Assembly (NCBI GenBank): GCA_903872075.1
Contig: CAIQJF010000071.1
Span: forward strand, 1-64,000
Length of the DNA stretch: 64,000 nt
Reading direction: 5' to 3'
DNA from: an uncultured Caulobacteraceae bacterium
GTDB lineage: Bacteria; Pseudomonadota; Alphaproteobacteria; Caulobacterales; Caulobacteraceae
The position numbers and the translations under genes were made by a program. The notes below the pieces were generated by a model. The model ran no database searches. It saw only the letters and a list, made by a program, of their open reading frames with translations, and had not been told where the DNA came from. Positions 27,426 through 37,090 of the stretch are shown piece after piece (the first letter of the stretch is position 1; each line of letters starts with the position of its first letter).

Positions 27426-28271
27426 ATGATCAGACGCGGCCGGGGCTATCTTCAAGCACGAACCGAGCCGGCGGACCCGGAGACGGTCCAGCTCGAGCGT
27501 GAAGGCTATACCGTCATTCGCGACCTCCTGACGCTGCAGGAAGTCTCCGACCTTCGCGCGGAAATCGGCGCGATCTTCGAGCGGGAGCCTGCGGATGAGC
27601 GCGGCAACCGCGCGCCCGAGGACGCCGCCATGTTCCGCTACGCCATGCTGAACCGCAGCGCCGCCGCGCAGCGCGCGGTCGGCCATCCCCGCCTGCTCGA
27701 GATCATCGAGCCGTTGCTGGGCGAGGATTGCCACGTGATCGCCAACACCGCCTGGCGCAATCCCGCCGGCCATCCCGGCTCGCACGGCGGACAGCACTGG
27801 CACATCGACGCGGGACCCCACGTGCCATTGCCCGAGGGCGTGCGGTGGCCAGCCGATATTCCGCATCCGGTGTTCGCCATCGGCGTCCATCTGTATCTAC
27901 AGGATTGCGCGATCGAGGACGGCCCGACCGGCGTTTTGCCGGGCAGTCACGTGTCCGGCCGCCCGCCGCCCCCGGGCAGGGCTCTGGACGACAGTCTGGA
28001 TTATGAAGGGCAGGGTGTCGTGCCGCTTCTTACAAAGGCCGGGGATGCGGGCCTGTTCGTCTCGGACGTCTGGCATCGGCGCATGCCGACCCGCGACGGG
28101 GATCACGGCCGATTCTTCCTGCAGGTCCACTACGGCAGGCGGGACATCGCGCAGCGGCTCGTGACGACCTCGGAGAGCAACCAGTTGTCGCGTGAAGCCA
28201 TCGCGCGCGCGACCACTGATCGGGAACGGCGCGTGATCGGTCTGCATCCGGCCTTCTTCTACGACGGCTGA
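27426..28271 (+). CDS. Phytanoyl-CoA dioxygenase (PhyH) family protein
   Basis: A 281-residue Fe(II)/2-oxoglutarate-dependent oxygenase. The iron triad is H126-I-D128 in GGQHWHIDAG and distal H217 in VWHRRMP. The N-terminus (LEREGYTVIRDLL) matches the family. The substrate is unknown: PhyH proteins hydroxylate acyl-CoAs, amino acids or small metabolites. GGAGGA precedes the ATG. It converges with the symporter gene with a 13-base overlap of the coding ends. Confidence 0.88.
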   Translation: MIRRGRGYLQARTEPADPETVQLEREGYTVIRDLLTLQEVSDLRAEIGAIFEREPADERGNRAPEDAAMFRYAMLNRSAAAQRAVGHPRLLEIIEPLLGEDCHVIANTAWRNPAGHPGSHGGQHWHIDAGPHVPLPEGVRWPADIPHPVFAIGVHLYLQDCAIEDGPTGVLPGSHVSGRPPPPGRALDDSLDYEGQGVVPLLTKAGDAGLFVSDVWHRRMPTRDGDHGRFFLQVHYGRRDIAQRLVTTSESNQLSREAIARATTDRERRVIGLHPAFFYDG

Positions 28272-29491
28272 GGCTCGGTCACGCGCTTCGCCACCCGGCC
28301 GATGATCGCGGTCACCGCCAGATCCGCCGTGACGTTGGCCGTGGTGTCCAGAATGTCGGGGAGGGTGTCGACGGCGAGGAGCAGGAAGAGGGCCTCGATC
28401 GGCGCGCCGAGGGCGATGAAGATCGGCCCGTAGGAGGCGAGCAGCACCGCGGGTCCGGGAAGCCCCATGACGCCGATATTCGTCAGTACGCCCACGCAGA
28501 TGGCCAGGATGATCTGCGGGAGGCCGGGATCAATTCCGAAAAGTCGTGCGCCTATAAGGCCCGCGGACACACCGCCCACCACATTGCCGAACCGGAAGAC
28601 GGTGACGGCCATGGGCATTAACACACCCACCAGGGCCGGGGGCAGACCGAGGTCTTCCTGGGCAGCCTTCACCAATGCGGGCAGACAGGCCATTGAGGAC
28701 TGGGTGCTTGCCGCGAGTGCGGCGGGTGCGGCGACGGCGCGGAGGAACCGTCCCGGCCCGACTCCGCTGGCCAGGCCGAGCCCGAGGGCCGCCACGACAC
28801 CCAGGGCCAGGACGGCGGATAGCAGCAGGGCGTATTGAATAAGGCCACCTGCCGCGGCGAGGCCGACGCTCGCGGCGGCGCCCACGGCCAACACAAAGAT
28901 GCCCAACGGCGCCAGGCGCAGAACCCAGCCGACGATGGTCAGCAGCGCATCACCAGCGGCGCGGAAAAATCCGATCAGCCTGTCGCCGTCCTCTCCGGAC
29001 AGGCGCGAGATCGCCGCGCCGAAAAAGGCGGCGAACACGATCAGTGGCGTCATGGCCGACTGCGCGGCGGCGGCGACGGGATTGGTCGGGACGAGGGTGA
29101 GGATTTCACTGACCAGGCTGGGCGAGCCGTTGGTGGTCAGGGCGCTGAGCGCCGGCGCGCTCCTGATCGCGTGAACGGGCCAGAGCGCCAGGAATCCTTC
29201 CGCGGCGGCGGCCCCGAGCATTGACCCTGCAAACAACAGCCCGATGAACGCCGCCAAGGCGACCGCCACACGCCGCCCCGTGCCGGCCGCGCGCGCGGCG
29301 CCCGCGACGCCGACGGTCATGAGGCAGAACACGAGGGGAGTCAGCGTCATCTGCAAGGCGTTCAGCCAAAGCTGGCCGATCGGCCTGATGGCTTCGGCCA
29401 CGCCCAGACCGCTCGGCCCGGCGGCGCGCAACACAATGCCGGCTCCGAGACCCGTGATCAGCGCCAGAACGATCCATACGGTGCGTGACAT
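28259..29491 (-). CDS. Dicarboxylate/amino acid:cation symporter (DAACS family)
   Basis: A 410-residue inner membrane protein with about eight helices and two re-entrant loops. LAASTQSSMACLPAL is the serine-rich hairpin and MAVTVFRFGNVVGG corresponds to the NMDGT-like region, here strongly diverged. NVTADLAVT matches the final substrate-binding helix. It takes up C4-dicarboxylates or acidic/neutral amino acids with H+ or Na+. I chose ATG 29491 with AGGAG upstream; the frame is open further upstream but that part is not hydrophobic. Confidence 0.87.
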   Translation of the reverse strand: MSRTVWIVLALITGLGAGIVLRAAGPSGLGVAEAIRPIGQLWLNALQMTLTPLVFCLMTVGVAGAARAAGTGRRVAVALAAFIGLLFAGSMLGAAAAEGFLALWPVHAIRSAPALSALTTNGSPSLVSEILTLVPTNPVAAAAQSAMTPLIVFAAFFGAAISRLSGEDGDRLIGFFRAAGDALLTIVGWVLRLAPLGIFVLAVGAAASVGLAAAGGLIQYALLLSAVLALGVVAALGLGLASGVGPGRFLRAVAAPAALAASTQSSMACLPALVKAAQEDLGLPPALVGVLMPMAVTVFRFGNVVGGVSAGLIGARLFGIDPGLPQIILAICVGVLTNIGVMGLPGPAVLLASYGPIFIALGAPIEALFLLLAVDTLPDILDTTANVTADLAVTAIIGRVAKRVTEPQPS

Positions 29492-29599
29492 CAGGGCTCT
29501 CCTGGGCCCGGTCGACGCCCTGTGCTCAAGCTGCCTCAGGCCCGGTTGGACGGCAAGGGACAGGCCGTCATTGCCCGGCGGCCGCGTGTCCCGCCACTG

Positions 29600-29619
29600 A
29601 GCCTTGTTCACCCAAGGCT
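29600..29619. promoter_or_regulatory. 7-bp inverted repeat in the symporter / MFS divergent gap
   Basis: AGCCTTG at 29600-29606 and CAAGGCT at 29613-29619, a perfect inverted repeat with a 6-base spacer, in the 177-base gap between divergent transporter genes. It lies 50 bases before the MFS start. It may be an operator shared by the two genes. No regulator is encoded nearby. Confidence 0.4.
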
Positions 29620-29668
29620 TTCTCCGGGCTGGAATCCTGCTAGGAGCCAGCGGCGAGAGGAGAGTTGA

Positions 29669-31051
29669 GTGTCCGAGGCCAGCCTGGAGACGGCGGAAAA
29701 GACGCCGGAGTCCCTGGAACAGGCCGAGGCGGCTTACGAAGCCTTCGTCTGGAAGAACCTTCCGCGCAACTTCGCCGGCCATTTCATCCACGGCATGCTT
29801 GGCATGACAGGGTTCCGGCTCTTCAACGCGCCAACCTTCCTCCCGGCCTATCTGCACATGCTCTCAGGGTCCGATTTCATCGTCGGCCTGGGACAGTCGT
29901 TGCAGCAGCTCGGCGGCGTGGTGTCGCCGGTGATCGGGGCGACCCAGATCGAGCACCGCAAGAAGGTGCTGCCGGTGGCGATCCTGATGGGCACCCTGAT
30001 GCGCATCCAGATCCTGGGCGTGGCCGTGGCCGGATTCATCCTCCATGGCTACCCACTGCTGATCGCGATCCTCGGTTTTCTCTTTCTGCTGGGCCTGTTC
30101 TCCGGCCCGCAATCGGTGGCGTTCCAGCTACTTCTGGCCAAGGTGATTCCGATCTCCCGCCGCGGTCGCCTACAGGCGCTGCGCAACGTCACAGGCGGCG
30201 CGATCGCCGCGGCCCTGGCCTGGGGCGCAGGACGGTTCCTGATCCAGCAGAACGTATTCGGCAATGGCTATGGTGTGACGTTCCTGCTGGCGTTTGTGCT
30301 CACCAGCCTGGGCCTCACCGCGCTGCAGCTGCTGATGCGCGAGCCCGAGCCGCCGACCATCCGCGCCAAGAGCCGGGTGATGGACCGCATCCGCGAGTTC
30401 CCGGCCATGTTCGCACAGGATCGCGGCTTCATGTTCTTCATGATTGCCCAGACCATGGCCACCGCCGGCCGGGTCGCCGCGCCATTCTACATCCTCTACG
30501 CCGGCCATTCGATGCAGCTGAACGGCAAGAACCTCGGGCTGGTGTCGCTGGCTTTTCTCGGCGCCGATACGGTTACCAATCTCGGCTGGGGGTTGGCCGG
30601 CGACAAGTTCGGTTTCCGGTCGACTTTCGCGATGGCGCTCGTGGTGTGGATCGCCGGCACATTGCTGTTGATGGCCGCTCCGAGCCTGGTGGCGGTGCAT
30701 CTGCCGGGGTCAGGCGGCGGGGCGCACGGCGGCGTGATGCTGGGCGCACAGGCCTTCATCTTCATGGCCTTCTTCGCCTTGGGCGCGGCGCAGTCCGGCT
30801 TCCTGATGAGTTCCCAGACCATGGTGCTCGAATTTGGCGCACGCGATGACATCCCCATGCGGCTTGCGCTCACGGCGACATCACAAGGGGCGATGAACAC
30901 GATCGGCCCCCTGGCCGGCGGCCTGATCGCGGCGACCCTGGGCTATGAGGTCCTCTTCGGGGTGTCCGTCGCACTGCTGGCGGCGGCGCTCGGCGTGTTG
31001 CTGCTGCTGGTCGAGGAACCGCGCAATCGCCCCTTACGTAGGGTCGCCTAA
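29669..31051 (+). CDS. MFS transporter
   Basis: A 460-residue protein with about 12 membrane helices after a 45-residue hydrophilic N-terminus. The loop between the first helices and RRGRLQALRNVTGG in the third cytoplasmic loop are typical of the major facilitator superfamily. The substrate cannot be read from sequence. GTG start at 29669 with GAGAGGAGAG a few bases upstream. It precedes alanine dehydrogenase by 57 bases on the same strand. Confidence 0.85.
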   Translation: MSEASLETAEKTPESLEQAEAAYEAFVWKNLPRNFAGHFIHGMLGMTGFRLFNAPTFLPAYLHMLSGSDFIVGLGQSLQQLGGVVSPVIGATQIEHRKKVLPVAILMGTLMRIQILGVAVAGFILHGYPLLIAILGFLFLLGLFSGPQSVAFQLLLAKVIPISRRGRLQALRNVTGGAIAAALAWGAGRFLIQQNVFGNGYGVTFLLAFVLTSLGLTALQLLMREPEPPTIRAKSRVMDRIREFPAMFAQDRGFMFFMIAQTMATAGRVAAPFYILYAGHSMQLNGKNLGLVSLAFLGADTVTNLGWGLAGDKFGFRSTFAMALVVWIAGTLLLMAAPSLVAVHLPGSGGGAHGGVMLGAQAFIFMAFFALGAAQSGFLMSSQTMVLEFGARDDIPMRLALTATSQGAMNTIGPLAGGLIAATLGYEVLFGVSVALLAAALGVLLLLVEEPRNRPLRRVA

Positions 31052-31074
31052 GCCGTCGGGGGCGTGCTAGGACT

Positions 31075-31098
31075 CTATGATCACAGTTTGGACCATAG
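31075..31098 (+). promoter_or_regulatory. Imperfect dyad just upstream of ald
   Basis: CTATGATC at 31075-31082 and GACCATAG at 31091-31098 form an inverted repeat with one mismatch and an 8-base spacer, 10 bases before the ald ATG. Alanine dehydrogenase genes are often controlled by Lrp/AsnC-type regulators that bind such dyads. No such regulator is in the window. Confidence 0.4.
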
Positions 31099-31108
31099 GG
31101 TGAGCAAG

Positions 31109-32194
<1,086 letters not shown>

Positions 32195-32262
32195 ATTCCA
32201 GGCGCGCTATCGTCCCCGATGGCGCCGGCGGGCAGGGGCATTTGGTGGCGCGAGGGGTAACC

Positions 32263-34800
32263 ATGAGACGTGGACGTTGGCGGCGGCCGATGACGCTTTG
32301 GGCGGTGGTCGGACTGCTCGGGGTGCTGCCGATGGCAGCCCGGGCCAATGGGCCTGGCCCCTCGACGTCAAAGACCTTCGCCCAGATGGTGGAAGGGCTG
32401 CGCCGGCTGGACGGCCTGCTGCCGGTCTATCTCGACGCCAAGGGCGCGCGTGTGCTGCTGGTGCTCTCGCCCGGCGCCGACGGTGACTGCGGAGAATATC
32501 TCTATCAGGTGGCTATCCGCGCAGGCCTCGGTTCGACGCCGGTGGGCATCGACCGCGCCAAGCCCGGACCCACGAACCTCCTGGCCTTCCGCAGGGTGGG
32601 TGGCAAGGTGATGGCGGAGCTGGAGAACACCAGCTTCACGGCGGATGGGGGGAGCCCGGATGAGAAGGGCGCGGTGCGCGAGTCCTTCCCGCCGTCCGTC
32701 GTCTGGGCCGGCGAGGTGCTGGCCGAGCGCCCGGACGGGGCCATTCTCGTGGACATCTCCGGCTTCCTGGCCCGCGACGCCTTCGGCGTGATGGACGCCC
32801 TGAAGGACGCTGGCCAGGGGGCTTTCAGGCTCGCCGCCGACCGCAGTTGGCCGGACGTGGCCGAGGTCCAGGCTTTCAAGGACAATCTGGAGTTCGAAAC
32901 CCACGAAACCTTCGTGAGCGATGCGCCGGGCGAGCAGGTCAAGGCCATCGCGCCTGAACCTCACGCCTTCACCCTGATCGCGCATCAGTCGCTCGTGCGG
33001 CCGCCGCCGCCCGGCTACACGCCTCGCCTCGCCGATCCGCGCACCGGCTCCTTTGACACGATGGTGACGAACTACGCCGCTCCCCTGGGATCGCCGCTCG
33101 TCCAACGGCTGGCCAACCGCTTCCGCCTGGAGAAGACCGATCCTGGCGCCGCCCGCTCGCCGGTGAAGAAGCCCATCGTCTTCTACGTCGATCGCGCCGC
33201 GCCCGAACCTGTCCGGCAGGCTCTGATCGACGGCGCGCGCTGGTGGGCGCAGGCCTTCGACGCCGCGGGGTTCGTGGACGCCTTCCGGGTGGAGGTGCTG
33301 CCGGAGGGCGCCAGTCCCCTCGACGTGGACTACAATGTCATCAGCTGGGTGCATCGTCAGACCCGCGGCTGGTCCTATGGCGGGGCGGCGATTTCCGATC
33401 CGCGCACGGGCGAGATCATCAAGGGTTTCGTGCAGCTGGGCTCCCAGCGGGCACGTCAGGACCGGATCATTTTCGAGGGCCTGATCGGCGCGGACAAGAC
33501 CGGGACCGGCGCGCCGGACGATCCTGTGGTGGTCTCCCTGGCCCGGCTGCGCCAGCTGGCGGTGCATGAGACGGGGCACGCGCTCGGCCTCGCCCACAAC
33601 ATGGCCGGCAGCACCTATGGCGACCGCGCCTCGGTGATGGACTACCCGCCCCCAAGGGTGGGCATCGTCGACGGACGGCTGGATTTCGCCGACGCCTACA
33701 AGGTCGGCCTTGGCGACTGGGACCGGTTCGCGATCCATTGGCTCTACAGCCAGGCGCCCGCCGGCGCGGCCGGCCGGACGGTGCTGGAGGGGATCGTTCG
33801 GGACGGTTACGCCCACGGCCTGCGCTATGTGCGGGACGAGGACTCGAGGCCCTTGGGCTCCGCCCATCCCGCCGGCGCCCTTTGGGACGACGGGTCAGAC
33901 TCCGTCGAAGCTCTGAACCATGTCATGGCGGTGCGGCGCATCGCCCTGGACGGCTTTGGGCCGAGGAACATTCCGCAGGGCGCGCCGCTGTCGGACCTGC
34001 GACGCGTGATCGTGCCGATCTACCTGTTCCACCGCTACGAGGTCGAAGCGGTCGCCAAGTCGGTCGGCGGCGTCGACTTCACCTATGGCGTTCGGGGTGA
34101 TGCCTTGGCTGGCGCGCATGTCGTTCCGGGGGAGGTGCAACGCCGCGCCGTGGCGGCGCTGCTCGGCACGCTCGACCCTTCCGTGCTCGATCTGCCGAGC
34201 CCTCTTATCGACCAGCTGTCGGCCGGCCGCGACGGCACGCCCGACCCGCAATACGAGACGGAGCAGTTTGGCGCGGCCAGAACGCCGGTATTCGATATCA
34301 CCGCCGCCGCCGAGGCCGCGGCGGACATCACCCTCTCCAGCCTGCTTGAGCCATCGCGGTTGCAGCGAGTCGCCGATCAGGGCGCCCGCGATCCGGCCTC
34401 CCTGCGCCTTGCCGAACTCATGATGCAGACCACCGACAATATATTCGGCGGCGCGCCCGGCAACGGCCGCGAGGGCCAGATCCGCAGGACAGTCCGGGTC
34501 CGTCTGGTGATCCGGCTGGCTTCGCTGGCTCGTGACACCGCAGCCTCGCCGGCCGTGGCTGCCGCGGCGGAGGCGGCGCTTGAGCGGATCGGCCGGCAGG
34601 CCGCGGCCGTCGCCTCGGGCGATCCCGCCGATGTGGCTCTGGCCCGGCGTTTCGCCCGCATGATCCTTGGTCCCTCGCGGGACGAACTGGCGGCGCTGGT
34701 CGCAATCGATCGCAAACGGGGTGTCACCCCGCCGCCGGGCATGCCCATCGGCGGGGGCGAGGACGGCTGGTTCAGCGAGAGTGTCGGCGTGACGTTCTAG
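32263..34800 (+). CDS. Secreted zinc-dependent metalloprotease (DUF5117/DUF4953 type)
   Basis: A 845-residue protein with a cleavable signal peptide (about 1-28, ending AARA). The zinc site is H435-E-T-G-H439-x5-H445 (HETGHALGLAHN), with a downstream MDYPPPR as in the metzincin Met-turn. The N-terminal DUF5117/5118-like domain and a ~250-residue helical C-terminal region match large TonB-era periplasmic or outer-membrane-associated peptidases. ATG at 32263 with GAGGGG upstream. It converges with glcF with a 4-base overlap. Confidence 0.87.
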   Translation: MRRGRWRRPMTLWAVVGLLGVLPMAARANGPGPSTSKTFAQMVEGLRRLDGLLPVYLDAKGARVLLVLSPGADGDCGEYLYQVAIRAGLGSTPVGIDRAKPGPTNLLAFRRVGGKVMAELENTSFTADGGSPDEKGAVRESFPPSVVWAGEVLAERPDGAILVDISGFLARDAFGVMDALKDAGQGAFRLAADRSWPDVAEVQAFKDNLEFETHETFVSDAPGEQVKAIAPEPHAFTLIAHQSLVRPPPPGYTPRLADPRTGSFDTMVTNYAAPLGSPLVQRLANRFRLEKTDPGAARSPVKKPIVFYVDRAAPEPVRQALIDGARWWAQAFDAAGFVDAFRVEVLPEGASPLDVDYNVISWVHRQTRGWSYGGAAISDPRTGEIIKGFVQLGSQRARQDRIIFEGLIGADKTGTGAPDDPVVVSLARLRQLAVHETGHALGLAHNMAGSTYGDRASVMDYPPPRVGIVDGRLDFADAYKVGLGDWDRFAIHWLYSQAPAGAAGRTVLEGIVRDGYAHGLRYVRDEDSRPLGSAHPAGALWDDGSDSVEALNHVMAVRRIALDGFGPRNIPQGAPLSDLRRVIVPIYLFHRYEVEAVAKSVGGVDFTYGVRGDALAGAHVVPGEVQRRAVAALLGTLDPSVLDLPSPLIDQLSAGRDGTPDPQYETEQFGAARTPVFDITAAAEAAADITLSSLLEPSRLQRVADQGARDPASLRLAELMMQTTDNIFGGAPGNGREGQIRRTVRVRLVIRLASLARDTAASPAVAAAAEAALERIGRQAAAVASGDPADVALARRFARMILGPSRDELAALVAIDRKRGVTPPPGMPIGGGEDGWFSESVGVTF

Positions 34801-36014
34801 CTAACCACGTCGTCCACGGCCTCTATCCAATGCCGGACGGGGACCGGGCTCTTCTCGGCCAGGTGCATCCAGCAGCCGATGTTGGCCGTGTAAATCGCCT
34901 CTGGATCGCCGGCCGTGAGGGCTGTCACCTTCAGGGCGCGCAGCTCGCCGGCCATCTTCGGCTGCAGCAGGGAGTAGGCGCCTGCCGAGCCGCAGCAGAG
35001 ATGTGAGCCGGCCACCGGTTGCGGGTCGTAGCCCAGGCTCGCGAGGAGGCGCTCGGGCGCCTCCGCAAGGCCAGGCCCGTTGCGCAAGGTGCAGGACTGA
35101 TGGACGGCGATGCGGGTGTTGCGAGGCGCGCGGACCGCGCGGGGCGGATCCTTCGCGAGAACTTCGACCGGGTCTTTCAAGGCCGCCAGGACCCGGCGGG
35201 CCTTGGCGACGTCGTATGGGTCGTCGGCCAGCAGGTCGGGGTAGTCGCGAATGAAGGCCGCGCAGCCACTGGCGTTGACGATGACCGCCTCGGCGCCGGC
35301 GTCCAGCTGCTTGATCCAGGCGTCGATATTCCGCCGGGCGAGCGCCCGAGCTTCTTCGGGGGCGTCCAGGTGGGCGCTGAGCGCGCCGCAACAGCCGACC
35401 CCGGGCGTTTCGGTCAGGCTGACACCAGCGGCGTCGAACACCCGGCGGGTCGCGGCGTTGAAATGGGGGGCCGTGGCGCTTTGAACGCAGCCGGTGAGGA
35501 GGGTCATGCGCCGGTCATGGGCCACCGGGCGCGGCAGAGCGCCCATCGGCGTGCGAGCGGGCAGTTTGCCGCGAAGCGCCGAGGGCAGCAGAGCCTTGAA
35601 CGGGCGCCCCAACGCCATCAGCCGCTCCAGCCGCCAGGGCTCGATGCACAGCCAGCGGATCGCCGCCCGCAGTGCGCGCTGGGCCGGCGGCCGTTCGGTC
35701 TGATGGGCGACGACGTCGCGGCCCACATCCAGCAGGCGATGATACTGCACGCCGGACGGGCAGGTGGTCTCGCAGGCCCGACATGACAGGCAGCGGTCGA
35801 GATGGTCGCGCGTCAGGCTGGTGACCGGCTCGCCCTCCAGCGCCTGTTTGATCAGATAGATCCGGCCGCGCGGACCATCGAGCTCGTCGCCAGTGAGATG
35901 ATAGGTGGGGCAGGTGGCGTTGCACATCCCGCAGTGGACGCAGGCCCGCAGCACTTCGTCGGCGATCGCCCCGGCGGCGGTCTCGGCGAGCGGGCTCATG
36001 ATGTTGGTGCGCAT
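34797..36014 (-). CDS. glcF: Glycolate oxidase iron-sulfur subunit GlcF
   Basis: A 405-residue protein with two [4Fe-4S] motifs near the N-terminus (CVHCGMCNATCP and CLSCRACETTCP) and two CCG-type domains (GCCGALSAHL and HLCCGSAGAYS), as in GlcF. It passes electrons from the flavin subunits to the respiratory chain. Start ATG 36014 is two bases after the glcE stop; an alternative Met is at residue 6. The gene is last in the order glcD-glcE-glcF. Confidence 0.94.
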   Translation of the reverse strand: MRTNIMSPLAETAAGAIADEVLRACVHCGMCNATCPTYHLTGDELDGPRGRIYLIKQALEGEPVTSLTRDHLDRCLSCRACETTCPSGVQYHRLLDVGRDVVAHQTERPPAQRALRAAIRWLCIEPWRLERLMALGRPFKALLPSALRGKLPARTPMGALPRPVAHDRRMTLLTGCVQSATAPHFNAATRRVFDAAGVSLTETPGVGCCGALSAHLDAPEEARALARRNIDAWIKQLDAGAEAVIVNASGCAAFIRDYPDLLADDPYDVAKARRVLAALKDPVEVLAKDPPRAVRAPRNTRIAVHQSCTLRNGPGLAEAPERLLASLGYDPQPVAGSHLCCGSAGAYSLLQPKMAGELRALKVTALTAGDPEAIYTANIGCWMHLAEKSPVPVRHWIEAVDDVVS

Positions 36015-36016
36015 GA

Positions 36017-37090
36017 TCAGAGTCCCGCGTACATGCGGCCGGGGTTGAAGATCCCGGCGGGGTCGAACACAGCCTTGAGGCGCTGATGTAGCGCCAGCAG
36101 AGGGGCGGGGAGGGGTGCGAACACCTCTTCGCCGGTGCGTGCGCCGCGGTACAGGGTGGCGTGCCCTCCGACGCCGCCGGCCAGAGCGCGTACCTGTTTC
36201 GATGTCGCCTCGGAGACTAACCAGATCTCGCCGCCGGCCCAGTCGCGCAGCCAGACGCCCGGGAGCTCGGGCAGGTCACAGGTTCTGGGAACCGCCAGCC
36301 GCCACAGGCGGGGAGACGTCAGCAGCGGCAAGGTGTGGTGACGTAGGCCCGGCCAGAACGACGCGGGTGTCGAGTCGCCGCCGAGCTCCGCGGCCGTGGC
36401 GGACACGACGCCCTCCGGTCCAGCCAGACGCAGGTGAAGACGCTCTCCGTCATGCGCGGCTCCGTCCAAGGGCGTCGGCCGCCGCATAAGGTCGGTCAGC
36501 CGGGACCGCGCGGCCGCCCAGCCCATGTCCAGGCTCAGGGTCCGTTCCGCCGCCGGGATCGGCGACACGCGCACTGAGACTTCGAGCAGCACGCCCAGGC
36601 AACCCAGCGCCCCGGCCATGAGCCGGAAACCGTCGAAGCCCGCGACATTCTTGAAGACCGTGCCACCCAGGCGCAGGGACTGGCCGGCGCCGTTGAGCAC
36701 GCGAACACCCAGCACGCTGTCCCGCACCGCCCCGGCGAAGGGACGACGCGGTCCGGCCAACCCTGCCGCGATGACCCCGCCGAAGGTGCTGGCGGCCCCC
36801 AGAACCGGTGGTTCGAAGGCCAGGCGCTGGCCGTTTTCCGCCAGCAGGGCCTCGATCGCCTGGATCGGTGTTCCCGCGCGGGCCGTGATCACCAGTTCGC
36901 TGGGTTCATAGTCGACTACGCCGCGGTGGCCGCTCAAATCCAGGACATCGCCGTCCGTGGTGCGGCCGTAGAAGGATTTGGTGCCGCCCCCCACAATGCG
37001 AAGCGGCCGTCCGGCCGACGAGGTGGCGCGGACGGCATCCGCCAGCGCCTCGCCGTCATCCCGGTTTTCAGAAACGGTCGAGGTGAGCAA
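36017..37090 (-). CDS. glcE: Glycolate oxidase FAD-binding subunit GlcE
   Basis: A subunit of about 357 residues with an FAD-binding PCMH fold (RIVGGGTKSFYG, then GTPIQAIEALLAENGQ and GAASTFGGVIAAGLAGPRR). No ATG exists in this frame before the fold. I place the start at TTG 37090, which gives the length and N-terminal spacing usual for GlcE and overlaps the end of glcD by 23 bases. A GTG at 37135 is an alternative. It works with GlcD and GlcF to oxidise glycolate (or D-lactate) to glyoxylate. Confidence 0.87.
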   Translation of the reverse strand: MLTSTVSENRDDGEALADAVRATSSAGRPLRIVGGGTKSFYGRTTDGDVLDLSGHRGVVDYEPSELVITARAGTPIQAIEALLAENGQRLAFEPPVLGAASTFGGVIAAGLAGPRRPFAGAVRDSVLGVRVLNGAGQSLRLGGTVFKNVAGFDGFRLMAGALGCLGVLLEVSVRVSPIPAAERTLSLDMGWAAARSRLTDLMRRPTPLDGAAHDGERLHLRLAGPEGVVSATAAELGGDSTPASFWPGLRHHTLPLLTSPRLWRLAVPRTCDLPELPGVWLRDWAGGEIWLVSEATSKQVRALAGGVGGHATLYRGARTGEEVFAPLPAPLLALHQRLKAVFDPAGIFNPGRMYAGL

